Source: Planctomycetota bacterium
Lineage (GTDB): Bacteria; Planctomycetota; UBA11346
Assembly: GCA_022841245.1 (NCBI GenBank)
Contig: JALHRW010000020.1
Coordinates: 1 to 40,927 of the forward strand
Reading direction: 5' to 3'
Length of the DNA stretch: 40,927 nt
The first letter of the stretch is position 1. Every line of letters begins with the position of its first letter. Below the pieces are notes generated by a model that searched no databases, was not told the DNA's origin, and saw nothing but the letters and a program-made list of their open reading frames with translations. A program made the translations under genes and the position numbers. This document shows positions 1-8,654 of this stretch, piece by piece.

Positions 1-2
1 AG

Positions 3-113
3 GCGGCTGTGGTCGAGCACGCCGCGACCGCGGCCGGCACCCGTGCGACGACGGTGGCGCCGCGCCATCGCGGCGCCGTCTCCGGCTACTTCGCCGCCGC
101 CCCCTCCCCATGA
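3..113 (+). CDS. C-terminal end of an unidentified protein (5' end outside window)
   Basis: The third frame is open from the left edge to a TGA at 111-113 and encodes a 36-residue Ala-rich tail ending in AAAPSP. The stop overlaps the ATG of the following glycosyltransferase as ATGA, the usual arrangement of translationally coupled genes, which is the main reason to believe it. The piece is too short to assign to a family. The overlap suggests that the missing gene and the glycosyltransferase belong to one operon. Confidence 0.5.
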   Translation, partial: AAVVEHAATAAGTRATTVAPRHRGAVSGYFAAAPSP

Positions 114-1219
114 GCTGCGACATCCTCCTCCTGTCCGTCTCCGCCGGCGCCGGCCACATCCGCGCCGCCGAAGCGATCCGCTCCTCCGCCCCGGCCGGTC
201 TGACCGTCGAGCACCTCGACGTCATGGACGTGGTCCCTCGGCTGTTCAAGCGGCTCTACGCCGACAGCTACCTCAAGCTCATCAACCGCCATCCGGCCTT
301 CTGGGGCTACCTCTACCACGCCAGCGACCGTTCGAAACCGGATGGGATGATGACCCGCCTGCGCGAGGCGCTGGAGCGGCTGAACACCCGCAAGCTGATG
401 GAGCGCATCCGCGAGCTCGCGCCGCGCATCATCGTCTGCACCCACTTCCTGCCGGCCCAGCTGCTGTCGCGGCTGCGCCGGCTCGGCCAGATCAGCACCC
501 CGACCTGGGTCGTGGTCACCGACTTCGACGTCCATCTGCTGTGGGTGCACGAAGGCCTGAGCGGCTACTGCGTCGCCTCGGATGAGGTAGCCTGGCGCCT
601 GCGTGAACGCGGCATCGGCAACACCCCGGTGCATGTCACCGGCATCCCCATCGACCCCGCCTTCCGCGCCCCGCTCGACCGCGCCGCCTGCGCCCGCGCC
701 CAGGGCCTCGATCCGGCCAAGCGCATCATCCTGCTGATGAGCGGCGGGCACGGCGTCGGCAACCTCGCCGAGATCGCCACGCGCATCCTCGCCATTCCCG
801 GCGACCACCAGATCCTGGCCATGGCCGGACGGAACGCCGAGCTGCTGGAGCAGCTCACCGCGCTGGCCGGATCGCATCCCGGCCGCCTCGTCCCGGCCGG
901 TTTCACCCGCGAGCCCGAACGGCTGCTCGCTTGCGCCGACGTCGCCGTCGGCAAGCCCGGTGGCCTCTCGACCAGCGAATGCCTCGCGGTCGGGCTGCCC
1001 ATGCTCATCGTCTCGCCCATCCCCGGCCAGGAGGAGCGCAACAGCGATCACCTGCTGGAGCATGGCGCCGCGCTGAAGGCGCACGACGCGGCCGGCCTCG
1101 AACACCGCGTCCGCCGCCTGCTGTCCGAACCCGACCTGCTGCCGCGCCTGGCCGCCAATGCCCGCGCCTGCGGCCGCCCCGGTGCGGCTGCCGACGTGCT
1201 GAAGATCGTATTGGGTTGA
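110..1219 (+). CDS. MGDG-synthase/MurG-like glycosyltransferase (GT28 type)
   Basis: This 369-residue protein has the layout of the MGDG synthase / processive diacylglycerol glucosyltransferase family. Near the N-terminus is the glycine-rich loop SVSAGAGH (residues 9-16), followed by the acceptor-side N-domain. The C-domain starts near residue 205 with the strand ILLMSGGHG and carries the nucleotide-sugar motif GKPGG followed by S-x-x-E near residues 282-290. Family members move a sugar from UDP-sugar to diacylglycerol at the inner face of the membrane, giving glycolipids. No signal peptide or TM helix is seen, as expected for a peripheral membrane enzyme. The ATG at 110 overlaps the preceding stop. 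The length (about 370-400) is normal. Family membership is firm; the exact donor and acceptor are not determined. Confidence 0.85.
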   Translation: MSCDILLLSVSAGAGHIRAAEAIRSSAPAGLTVEHLDVMDVVPRLFKRLYADSYLKLINRHPAFWGYLYHASDRSKPDGMMTRLREALERLNTRKLMERIRELAPRIIVCTHFLPAQLLSRLRRLGQISTPTWVVVTDFDVHLLWVHEGLSGYCVASDEVAWRLRERGIGNTPVHVTGIPIDPAFRAPLDRAACARAQGLDPAKRIILLMSGGHGVGNLAEIATRILAIPGDHQILAMAGRNAELLEQLTALAGSHPGRLVPAGFTREPERLLACADVAVGKPGGLSTSECLAVGLPMLIVSPIPGQEERNSDHLLEHGAALKAHDAAGLEHRVRRLLSEPDLLPRLAANARACGRPGAAADVLKIVLG

Positions 1220-1231
1220 ATATGATTTTTT

Positions 1232-1315
1232 CACAGGAGACACAGAGACACAGAGGTCCGCAGGGAGGCATGCCTGCCTTTCTCCTCGGACCTCCGTGTC
1301 TCTGTGCCTCCTGTG
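1232..1315. repeat. Long imperfect palindrome of CACAGAGACAC type
   Basis: Two 29-bp arms (1232-1260 and 1287-1315) are reverse complements with two mismatches, separated by 26 bp. The arm begins CACAGGAG and contains the purine/CA-rich core CACAGAGACAC. It lies 12 bp after the glycosyltransferase stop and runs almost into the next start codon. Both mismatches are A-C in the plus-strand RNA but G-U in the minus-strand RNA, so the minus transcript would fold better. The run of T lies before the hairpin on the plus strand, so it is not a standard terminator for the upstream gene. It looks like a dispersed REP-type element; copies elsewhere cannot be seen from here. Confidence 0.8.
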
Positions 1316-1333
1316 ACTCGGATGGTCGCTGAC

Positions 1334-1795
1334 ATGGATTGGCTGCCGCTCGTCGGGTTGCTCGGCTGCACCGGACTCATCGCCTTCCTCTTCGCCAAGG
1401 TCGAGATCCAGATCGAGGGCGCCGACGGCTGGGCGGTCAACCTGCCGACCTGGCGGATCGAGAAGCATTGGCTGCTCGACGTGTGCTTCGGCGGGCGGCC
1501 GCTGACCGGCTACCACGCCTGGTGCCTGCCCTTCGTCCTGTGCGCCTTCCACCTGCCCATGGCCATGCTGTGGACCTGGAGCTGGTCGCTGGAGGCGCGC
1601 GCCATGGCCGCCTTCATGCTGTTCTGGATCATCGAGGACCTGCTGTGGTTCCTGCTCAACCCGGCGTGGGGCTGGAAGCGCTTCACCCGCGCCGAAGTGA
1701 AGTGGCACAAGCACTGGGTCCTGGGCTTCCCGACCGACTACTGGACGTTCACGGTGGTTGCCGGCATCCTCCTCTGGCTGGGATACCGCACATGA
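1334..1795 (+). CDS. Small integral membrane protein, function unknown
   Basis: About 153 residues with four probable membrane segments: a start segment (LPLVGLLGCTGLIAFLF), two central ones rich in Trp and Met (around 60-80 and 85-105), and a C-terminal one (FTVVAGILLWLGY). Between them are charged and aromatic loops such as WKRFTRAEVKWHKHW. I chose ATG 1334 because GGATGG at 1320-1325 gives a possible ribosome-binding site. ATG 1322 and GTG 1304 are in frame, but GTG 1304 lies inside the palindrome arm. I do not recognise the family. The palindrome upstream could mask its translation start. Confidence 0.65.
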   Translation: MDWLPLVGLLGCTGLIAFLFAKVEIQIEGADGWAVNLPTWRIEKHWLLDVCFGGRPLTGYHAWCLPFVLCAFHLPMAMLWTWSWSLEARAMAAFMLFWIIEDLLWFLLNPAWGWKRFTRAEVKWHKHWVLGFPTDYWTFTVVAGILLWLGYRT

Positions 1796-1802
1796 CCTCA
1801 TT

Positions 1803-1938
1803 GCCCCTGTTCGTGGTTCGATGTTCGTGGTTCGTGGCTGGGGCTGCCGCCCCGATCACCAGCCAGGACTGCAGACGACAAAACAGGGGCAATGACTGCG
1901 GAACCACGAACCACGAACCACGAACCACGAACAGGGGC
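1803..1938. repeat. Palindrome with heptamer (CCACGAA) tandem repeats
   Basis: Arms of 35 bp at 1803-1837 and 1904-1938 are reverse complements apart from two adjacent positions. The right arm is four tandem copies of the heptamer CCACGAA (1904-1931) followed by CAGGGGC. A further partial copy of the arm end, ACAGGGGCAAT, sits in the loop at 1883-1893 and could pair with the left arm instead, so two alternative folds are possible. The element ends 11 bp before the MoxR start codon and fills the gap between two co-oriented genes. Confidence 0.8.
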
Positions 1939-1949
1939 CTTGCCTGCCC

Positions 1950-2938
<989 letters not shown>

Positions 2939-2942
<4 letters not shown>

Positions 2943-4540
2943 GAGCAGCCGCCTGCCTGCTGCTCCTGCTCGCCGCCGCCGGCCACGCCGCCGACGTCCG
3001 CGTCGACGCGACCTGTCCGTGGGAGGACAAGGACGGCTACACCCCGATCGTAGTGCATATCGAGGCGCTGATCGCCCCGGTCGAGGTGTCGTTGGAGGCG
3101 CGCCTGGGCGGAGCCAGGGCCAGCGACCGCGTGCGGGTCGAGCTCGGCCGTCCGGTGACCCGCACCATCCTGCTGCCGAGCAATACCGGCTACGGCAATC
3201 CGCAGCTGCGCTGGTCCTCGCCCAGCGGCGGCGACAACGTCAGCGTCGCGACCGGCATCGACTACCGCGCCGTCGCCCTCGCCGTGCTCGACCCGCGCGA
3301 ACAGGTACCGGTGCCGGCGCTGCTCAAGCTGGTCGAGGCCCAAGCCGGGGACAGCGGCCACCAAACCCGCGGCGGTTACCGCTCACGCAGCGGCGACCGG
3401 GTGCGTCGCGTCGCTGCCGATCAGATCCCCGACCGCTGGCAGGGCATGCCGGCCTGGCTCACGCTGCTGACCACCCCCGAAGGCGAAGCCCAGCTCAACG
3501 CTGAGCAGCGCGAGGCGATCGCTGCCTGGACCCGCAGCGGCGGCCGGCTGTTCACCAGCGACAGCGCGGCCCTGGCCGGCTGGCAGCGCATTGGCGCGGT
3601 GGCGACCGCGATCGACCCCGCCGCCGACGAGCAGCCGGTGCTGCTCGAACGCCTGCGCCGGGTCGCGGGCGAGGCCGGCGAACCCGCCGAGCACCCGGTG
3701 CCGGGCACCGACCAGGTGCCGACCGCCTGGTTCCTCACCCTCGCCATCGCCTTCGCCATCGTCGCCGGACCGCTCAACATCTGGTGGGTCATGCGCCGCC
3801 GACGGCAGCCCTGGCTGCTGCTGCTGTCGACCCCGCTGATCAGCATCGGCACCTGCGTGCTGCTGATCGGCATCGCGCTGATCTCGGACGGCATCGGGCG
3901 CAAGCGCAGCGCGGTGCAGATCGCGCTGATCGACCAGACCGCGCAGCGCTCAGCGATCTTCACCGCCAGCACCTGGTTCTGCGGCATCGCCCCCGGCGCC
4001 TTCGCCCTCGATCCCGAGGACCGTCTGGTGCCGATGGACGAGGCCGACTGGCGCAGCAGCTACCGCAATGACCGGCCCGACCTCGCCCTCGACTGGAGCG
4101 ACGGGCAGCGCGCCCTGGCCGGCTGGATCCCCGCCCGCATCAACCGCCAGCTCGCCTTCACCCAGCTGCGGCCTGAACGCCGCCGCCTCACCCTGACGCG
4201 CAGCGGTGACGCCTGGCGGATCGGCAATGGCCTCGACGTCACCATCAGCGAACTGCATTGGCGCGATGCCGCCGGCATGGCCTGGATGGCAAGCGACCTT
4301 GGTCCGGGCATGGAGGTGGCGATGACCGCTGCTCCGGCCGGTCCGCCCGAGCTCGGCCAGGCGACGGAGCGTCTCGCTCTTGATGCCCGCCTCGCCCTGG
4401 CCGATGCGACCAGCAAGCCGGGCTGGTGGATCGCACGCCTGGCCACCCCCCTGCAACCGCTGCCCGGTCCGTCGGCTGAAGACACGGAGCCGGTGCAGGC
4501 CTGGGCCGTCGGCCGGCTGCTGCCCGGAGGGCCGCTCTGA
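2939..4540 (+). CDS. Exported two-TM protein of MoxR/ABC cluster, unknown family
   Basis: The reading frame is open far upstream, but the likely start is TTG 2939, which overlaps the MoxR stop as TTGA and opens directly into a signal peptide (about residues 1-18, Leu/Ala-rich, ending AGHAAD). The mature protein (533 residues in total) has an extracytoplasmic beta-rich N-half. Two adjacent membrane helices follow near residues 262-282 (WFLTLAIAFAIVAGPLNIWW) and 292-315, then a second soluble domain of about 215 residues. In many MoxR clusters a protein with this order (long periplasmic domain, then TM pair) accompanies a GldG/DUF4350-like function, but I cannot assign it firmly. It also overlaps the ABC ATPase by one base, so the three genes look co-translated. 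Confidence 0.8.
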
Positions 4541-5517
4541 TGCCCCTGGTCGAGGTCCGCCACCTGTCCCGCCACTTCGGCAGCGGCGCCGCCCGGGTCG
4601 ACGCCGTGGTCGACGTCTCCTTCTCCTTCGCCGCCGGCGACATCATGGGCTTCATCGGTCCGAACGGCGCCGGCAAGTCGACCACCATGCGCGTCCTCGC
4701 CACCCTCGACCTGCCGAACGCCGGCGACTGCCTGGTCGACGGCCTGTCGACGGTCGATGACGCCGACCGGGTGCGCCGCCGCATCGGCTTCATGCCCGAC
4801 CACTTCGAGCCGTTCCCGGACGCCGATGTGCACGAGTACGTCGACTTCTTCGCCCGCGCCTACGGCCTCGCCGGCGAGACGCGGTTGCGCGCGGTCGAGG
4901 GCGTGATGGCCTTCTGCCAGCTCGACGGCATCGCCACCAAGCCGGCGACCAGTTTGAGCAAGGGCATGAAGCAGCGGCTGTCGCTGGCGCGATGCCTGGT
5001 CCACGACCCGAACGTGCTGATCCTCGACGAGCCGAGCGCCGGCCTCGACCCGCGCGCCCGCATCGAATTCCGCGACCTGCTGCGCGCCCTGTCGCGCCAG
5101 GGCAAGGGCATCCTGATCAGTTCGCACATCCTCGCCGAGCTGGAGGAGCTGTGCACCGCGGTGGCGATCATCGAACGCGGCCGTCTGGTCGCCGCCGGCA
5201 GCGTGGCGCAGGTGCGCGGCGCGGCGATGGCGGCCCGCGAGGCGTCCGCCCCGGATGAGAGCCTGCCGGCGACGCTGGAGATCGCCCTGGCCGCCGAGCA
5301 CCCCCGCTTCCGCGAACTGCTCGCCGAGCGCCCGGGCGTCAGCCACGTCCAGGTCAGCGGCCGCTTCGCCACCCTGTCCGCCGCCGGCAGCGACGCCGAC
5401 CACGCAGCGCTGCTCAAGGCCCTGGTCGACAGCGGCCTGCCGGTGGCGCGATTCACCGCCCGCGGGCGCAATCTGGAAGACGCGTTCCTGCACTTGACTA
5501 AGGGTCAAGTGCAGTAG
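4540..5517 (+). CDS. ABC transporter ATP-binding protein, GldA-like
   Basis: A 325-residue ABC ATPase with Walker A GPNGAGKST (40-48), signature LSKGM (139-143), Walker B VLILDEPSAGLD (159-170) and the H-loop in SSHILAELEE. The spacing and the roughly 100-residue C-terminal extension fit the gliding-motility/GldA and multidrug-exporter type, in which the ATPase energises a separate ABC-2 permease. No permease is present among its neighbours, which is unusual; the upstream two-TM protein is too small in membrane content to replace it. The start codon overlaps the previous stop (TGATG). A perfect 9-bp inverted repeat covers its last codons. The substrate is unknown. Confidence 0.9.
   Translation: MPLVEVRHLSRHFGSGAARVDAVVDVSFSFAAGDIMGFIGPNGAGKSTTMRVLATLDLPNAGDCLVDGLSTVDDADRVRRRIGFMPDHFEPFPDADVHEYVDFFARAYGLAGETRLRAVEGVMAFCQLDGIATKPATSLSKGMKQRLSLARCLVHDPNVLILDEPSAGLDPRARIEFRDLLRALSRQGKGILISSHILAELEELCTAVAIIERGRLVAAGSVAQVRGAAMAAREASAPDESLPATLEIALAAEHPRFRELLAERPGVSHVQVSGRFATLSAAGSDADHAALLKALVDSGLPVARFTARGRNLEDAFLHLTKGQVQ
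5490..5512 (+). terminator. Hairpin at the end of the ABC gene, weak terminator candidate
   Basis: GCACTTGAC and GTCAAGTGC form a perfect 9-bp stem around the 5-base loop TAAGG. The stem covers the last codons of the ABC gene and ends just before its TAG stop. No T-run follows, so Rho-independent termination is unlikely; RNA protection or attenuation of the downstream gene is equally possible. Confidence 0.35.
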
Positions 5518-5549
5518 CCAGCGAGCCATCCGCCGATAGCGTCCACCGC

Positions 5550-6305
5550 ATGGCCATCACCGACGTCTTCACCGGCAAGCGCACCACCGCCGACCGCGAG
5601 GGGCTCGCCCGCGCCCTAGTCGCCATGTGGACGGCGATGGCCGACGGCTTCCGCGAGGACGAGAAGTCGGTCGAAGGCGCGATCTTCGCCGAACGCACCG
5701 CCGCCGTGCGCGCCGACCTGGCGGCGCTGCCCGCGGGCCAGCTGCCGGATCTGGCGCTGCAGCGGCGCATGGCCGAGGCGCTGGCCCCGAGCGTGGCCGA
5801 GCGCGCCAAGGATCTGCATGCGCGCATCGACGACCTCGACGCCACCATCCGCACCCGCGACCGCGACCTCCAGATCCAGCAGCTCGCCGGTTCATGGATG
5901 ACCGATGAGATGGCGCGCTGCCGCGGCATGCTGATGCAGGCGCTGCAGGGACGCGAGACGATCGTGCCGGCCAACGGCCCGGACGGCGCCGGGCCGCTGC
6001 TCACCGACCTGCTCTCGCTGGTGCTGAACATCGCCGCTCCGCCGCCCAAGCCGGTGGCCAGCCAGGGGCGTCGCAGCGAGACGGCGGAAACGCAGGCCAA
6101 GCCGAAGGAGCCGGCCACCCAGCCGGTCGGCGAGCGGGCGATCATCGCCCAGGTGCTGCGCGAGGTCCTCGACGGGACGGCACAGGCTCCGCGCCTGGCC
6201 CGTGCCCTGGAAGACCAGGAATTGGCCCGGCGCCTCGCCGACCTGTTCCACGAGCACCAGAGCTACAAGGCGATCTTGAAGCGGCTCGGCATATTGCCGG
6301 GTTGA
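5550..6305 (+). CDS. Unknown helical protein with basic C-terminus
   Basis: 251 residues, predicted from composition to be almost all alpha-helical and soluble, with heptad-like stretches around residues 75-115 (LHARIDDLDATIRTRDRDLQIQ) that could form a coiled coil. A Pro/Ala/Lys-rich linker lies near residues 168-195, and a compact C-terminal helical unit ends in KRLGILPG. No catalytic motif, signal peptide or TM segment is visible and I do not recognise a family. It follows the ABC gene by 32 bp in the same direction and may be the last gene of that transcript. It converges on the next gene, the stops being three bases apart. Confidence 0.65.
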   Translation: MAITDVFTGKRTTADREGLARALVAMWTAMADGFREDEKSVEGAIFAERTAAVRADLAALPAGQLPDLALQRRMAEALAPSVAERAKDLHARIDDLDATIRTRDRDLQIQQLAGSWMTDEMARCRGMLMQALQGRETIVPANGPDGAGPLLTDLLSLVLNIAAPPPKPVASQGRRSETAETQAKPKEPATQPVGERAIIAQVLREVLDGTAQAPRLARALEDQELARRLADLFHEHQSYKAILKRLGILPG

Positions 6306-6308
6306 GGG

Positions 6309-7523
6309 TTACACCCCGCGACGGATCTGGCTGCCCTGGAAGCGCAGTTCGAAGCGGTAGCGCGGTTTCTTGGTGCAGATGATGACGTGCGTCGCCGGGT
6401 CGACGCGGGTCGGCACCTCGCGCAGCTCAACCGTGGCGGTGGTCCGGTAGCCGCGCTCGTTGAGCACGTCGACCAGCATGGCCAGGGCCGCCGAGTCGGC
6501 GAACAATTCGTTGTCGCTGGTGATCTTGGCCAGGCCCGAGATGGCGTGCAGGACGATGACCGGGACGAAGTCGCGCTCGATCACCGCGATGACGCGATGG
6601 AACAGCACGTCATGATCGCGCTGATAGCCCTCCAGCCGCTCGACCAGGTGCTGACGTGCGGCGACCACGATCTCGCTGGCCAGCGGGATGTGGTGAATGG
6701 CATCGAAGGTCTCGTCGTCGAGCTCCAGCGAGCTCTGGTACTGGAATTCGGAGATGATCGCGCGCTCGACCGAGGCCAGATCGCCCTGGGCGTTGATGAC
6801 GTGGAAGTGGAAATGCTGCTTCAGGCTCTGCAGCACCGCGTAGGTCTGCTCCATGAACACACGGTAGCGCTTGCGGCAGGCCTCCTCGGCCATGTCGGTG
6901 GCGCGCTCCTCCTGCAGCTGGCCTTCGCCGGTCTCGCGCACCCGCTGGTTGGCGGCGATGATGGCGCGGCCGCGCTTCAGCTGGCGCTCGACCGACTCCT
7001 TCTCCTCGACGTAGAGGATGACGATCTGGAAGATCGGCTTGGGGAAGGCCGCAGCGAGGGCGTCGCGGCGGTGCTGGGCGCGCAGGTCGAGCATGCGCTG
7101 CCACAGCAGCTTGACGCACTCGACCTGTACGCGCGTACGCGGAAAGCCGTCGACCAGCACGCCGGTGGCGTGAATCGGGTCGATCAGGCGCTCGAACAGC
7201 AGGCGGACGACGTCGGCGTCGCCGACCAGGTTGCCGGCGTCCTTGAGCCGGCGCATCTCCGGCGAGTTGAGCAGGTCGCTGGTGACCAGCGGCGGAGCGG
7301 TGATGCCGCGTTCGCGCAGGATGAACGGGGTGTTCGTCCCCTTGCCGGCGCCGGGAGCGCCACCCAGCCAGATGATCTCGCGCGGCAGCCGCGCCGCGCC
7401 GCGCTCGACCCGTTGCTCGATCGCAGCCCAGGCGGTGCGGAAGATCGTCGCGGCCTGCTCATGCACGGCATCGACGGCGTGGGGATCGTGCGGTTTGGCG
7501 GCTGGGTGGGCTGGCTGCGACAT
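6309..7523 (-). CDS. Adenylate-kinase-like nucleoside monophosphate kinase with long C-terminal extension
   Basis: This 404-residue protein has the P-loop GAPGAGKGT (55-63), a TSDLL AMP-site-like strand, and VDGFPRT (124-130), the pattern of adenylate kinase and related NMP kinases. The LID-side arginines are suggested by KRGRAIIAANQRVRETGEG. The core ends near residue 255. The last 150 residues have no adenylate kinase counterpart I know and contain an alpha/beta segment with HDVLFHRVIAVIERDF. Adenylate kinase is normally about 190-220 residues, so this is either a fusion or a specialised paralogue. It lies 37 bp downstream of the LacI regulator on the same strand and could be co-transcribed with it. 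True adenylate kinase activity is uncertain. Confidence 0.8.
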   Translation of the reverse strand: MSQPAHPAAKPHDPHAVDAVHEQAATIFRTAWAAIEQRVERGAARLPREIIWLGGAPGAGKGTNTPFILRERGITAPPLVTSDLLNSPEMRRLKDAGNLVGDADVVRLLFERLIDPIHATGVLVDGFPRTRVQVECVKLLWQRMLDLRAQHRRDALAAAFPKPIFQIVILYVEEKESVERQLKRGRAIIAANQRVRETGEGQLQEERATDMAEEACRKRYRVFMEQTYAVLQSLKQHFHFHVINAQGDLASVERAIISEFQYQSSLELDDETFDAIHHIPLASEIVVAARQHLVERLEGYQRDHDVLFHRVIAVIERDFVPVIVLHAISGLAKITSDNELFADSAALAMLVDVLNERGYRTTATVELREVPTRVDPATHVIICTKKPRYRFELRFQGSQIRRGV

Positions 7524-7560
7524 GCCATGTCTTGCGGCCTGACCCGTGCCGGATCAAGGC

Positions 7561-8550
7561 TCAAGCCGGGCGGGTTGTCGTCCGTTCGATGACGCTGAGG
7601 GCCAGCCGGGCGCTGGCCACCGGGGCTGTCGGCTCGACCGCCAGGCGGCGGATGGCATTGAGCGACCAGTCGCCGAACTCGGGCAGCGGCTGACGGATGG
7701 TGGTCAGGCCGAAGACATCCATCAGCGGCTGGTCGTCATAACCGATGACTTGCACGTCCTGCGGCACCCGGCGCTTGCGCATGCGCGCCTCTTCAACCAC
7801 CCCGATCGCCGGGACGTCGTTGACGCAGACCACGCCGTCGATGCGCTTGTCGCGGGCAAACAGCCGGGAGAAGGCCGCGCGGCCCTCGGCCACGGTCATG
7901 GCGGCGGCTATCTCGATCGGGGCATCCGGCGCGACGGCGCGGAAGCCCTCCTCGCGGTCGCGGTAGGCATGAGCTTCGGCCGGCCCGCCGACATAGGCGA
8001 TGCGCTTGCAGCCGCGGGCGCGCAGGAAGCGGTACTGCATCTTCGCCCCCTCGTGGTTGTCGACCGACACCGAGGGGAAGCCGTCCTGCTGCAGGTCGAC
8101 GAAGATGGTCGGCATGGCCAGGCTGCGCAGCTGGGCGGCGCGCTCGGGGCCGATGCGCATCGAACAGAGCATCAGCAGTTCGCAGGCACGCTCGGCTAGG
8201 ACGCGGTCGAGCAGGCGGTTCTTCATCTCGCGGTCGGGGACGTCGTAGATCGCCAGGTCGATGCCGGCGGCAGCCAGGCCACCGGCCAGCGGACTGGTCA
8301 CGGCATGGTAGAATGTGGCGCTGAACAGCGGCATCAGCGCGGCAAGACGCGGACGCTCGGCACCACGGGCAGCGAGCCGACGGGCGGCACGGCTCGGCCG
8401 CCAGCCGAGCTCCTCGACCGCCCGGCGCACCGCCAGGCGGGTCGGTTCGGCGACCCGGCTGCTGCCGTTCAGCACCCGGCTGACAGTGGCGATGCCGACC
8501 TTGGCATGGCGGGCGATGTCGTAGATCGTGGCCTTGCCGGGGTCAGTCAT
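7561..8550 (-). CDS. LacI-family transcriptional regulator
   Basis: 329 residues with the classic LacI helix-turn-helix at the N-terminus: TIYDIARHAKVGIATVSRVL (residues 8-27), then the hinge helix region with RPSRAARRLA. A periplasmic-binding-protein-like effector domain from about 65 to the end includes VSVDNHEGA and a VIGYDDQPL strand. Such proteins are repressors or activators that respond to sugars or sugar metabolites. No catabolic gene lies directly beside it; its nearest co-directional neighbour is the NMP-kinase-like gene. An AAGCGCTT palindrome, the usual core of LacI-family operators, touches its start codon, which points to autoregulation. Confidence 0.93.
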   Translation of the reverse strand: MTDPGKATIYDIARHAKVGIATVSRVLNGSSRVAEPTRLAVRRAVEELGWRPSRAARRLAARGAERPRLAALMPLFSATFYHAVTSPLAGGLAAAGIDLAIYDVPDREMKNRLLDRVLAERACELLMLCSMRIGPERAAQLRSLAMPTIFVDLQQDGFPSVSVDNHEGAKMQYRFLRARGCKRIAYVGGPAEAHAYRDREEGFRAVAPDAPIEIAAAMTVAEGRAAFSRLFARDKRIDGVVCVNDVPAIGVVEEARMRKRRVPQDVQVIGYDDQPLMDVFGLTTIRQPLPEFGDWSLNAIRRLAVEPTAPVASARLALSVIERTTTRPA

Positions 8551-8562
8551 GGAAGCGCTTTC
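8551..8562 (-). promoter_or_regulatory. LacI-type operator at the lacI-family start codon
   Basis: GGAAGCGCTTTC has a perfect 8-bp centre AAGCGCTT with the central CG step typical of LacI/PurR/CcpA-class operators. It lies immediately upstream of the regulator ATG, where the ribosome-binding site would be, so binding could block transcription through the leader. Autorepression is inferred. Confidence 0.6.
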
Positions 8563-8588
8563 TAGCGCCCGTTACGCCGGAAGCCAGC

Positions 8589-8651
8589 CCAGGACCGTGG
8601 GCTTCAGCCCGCGTCGGAGCACCCTTCGCGGGCTGAAGCCCGCGGTCCTGG
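8589..8651 (-). repeat. Palindrome GGACCG-GGGCTTCAGCCC type, possible terminator of ybeY
   Basis: Arms 8589-8613 and 8627-8651 (25 bp each) are reverse complements with a single mismatch, around a 13-bp loop. Each arm itself contains the small dyad GGGCTTCAGCCC (right arm GGGCTGAAGCCC). It begins 3 bp past the ybeY stop and ends before the regulator start, so it could stop or stabilise the ybeY transcript. No T-run is seen. The form suggests a mobile REP-like element. Confidence 0.75.
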
Positions 8652-8654
8652 ACC

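Noticed and set aside
86..1801. 571-residue minus-strand frame across the glycosyltransferase and membrane-protein genes
   Set aside because: Low-complexity Gly/Ala/Arg/Gln sequence without domains; the plus-strand frames show clear family motifs. Long antisense frames are expected at this GC content.
4060..5529. 489-residue minus-strand frame over the ABC ATPase
   Set aside because: Shadow of a gene with intact Walker and signature motifs on the other strand.
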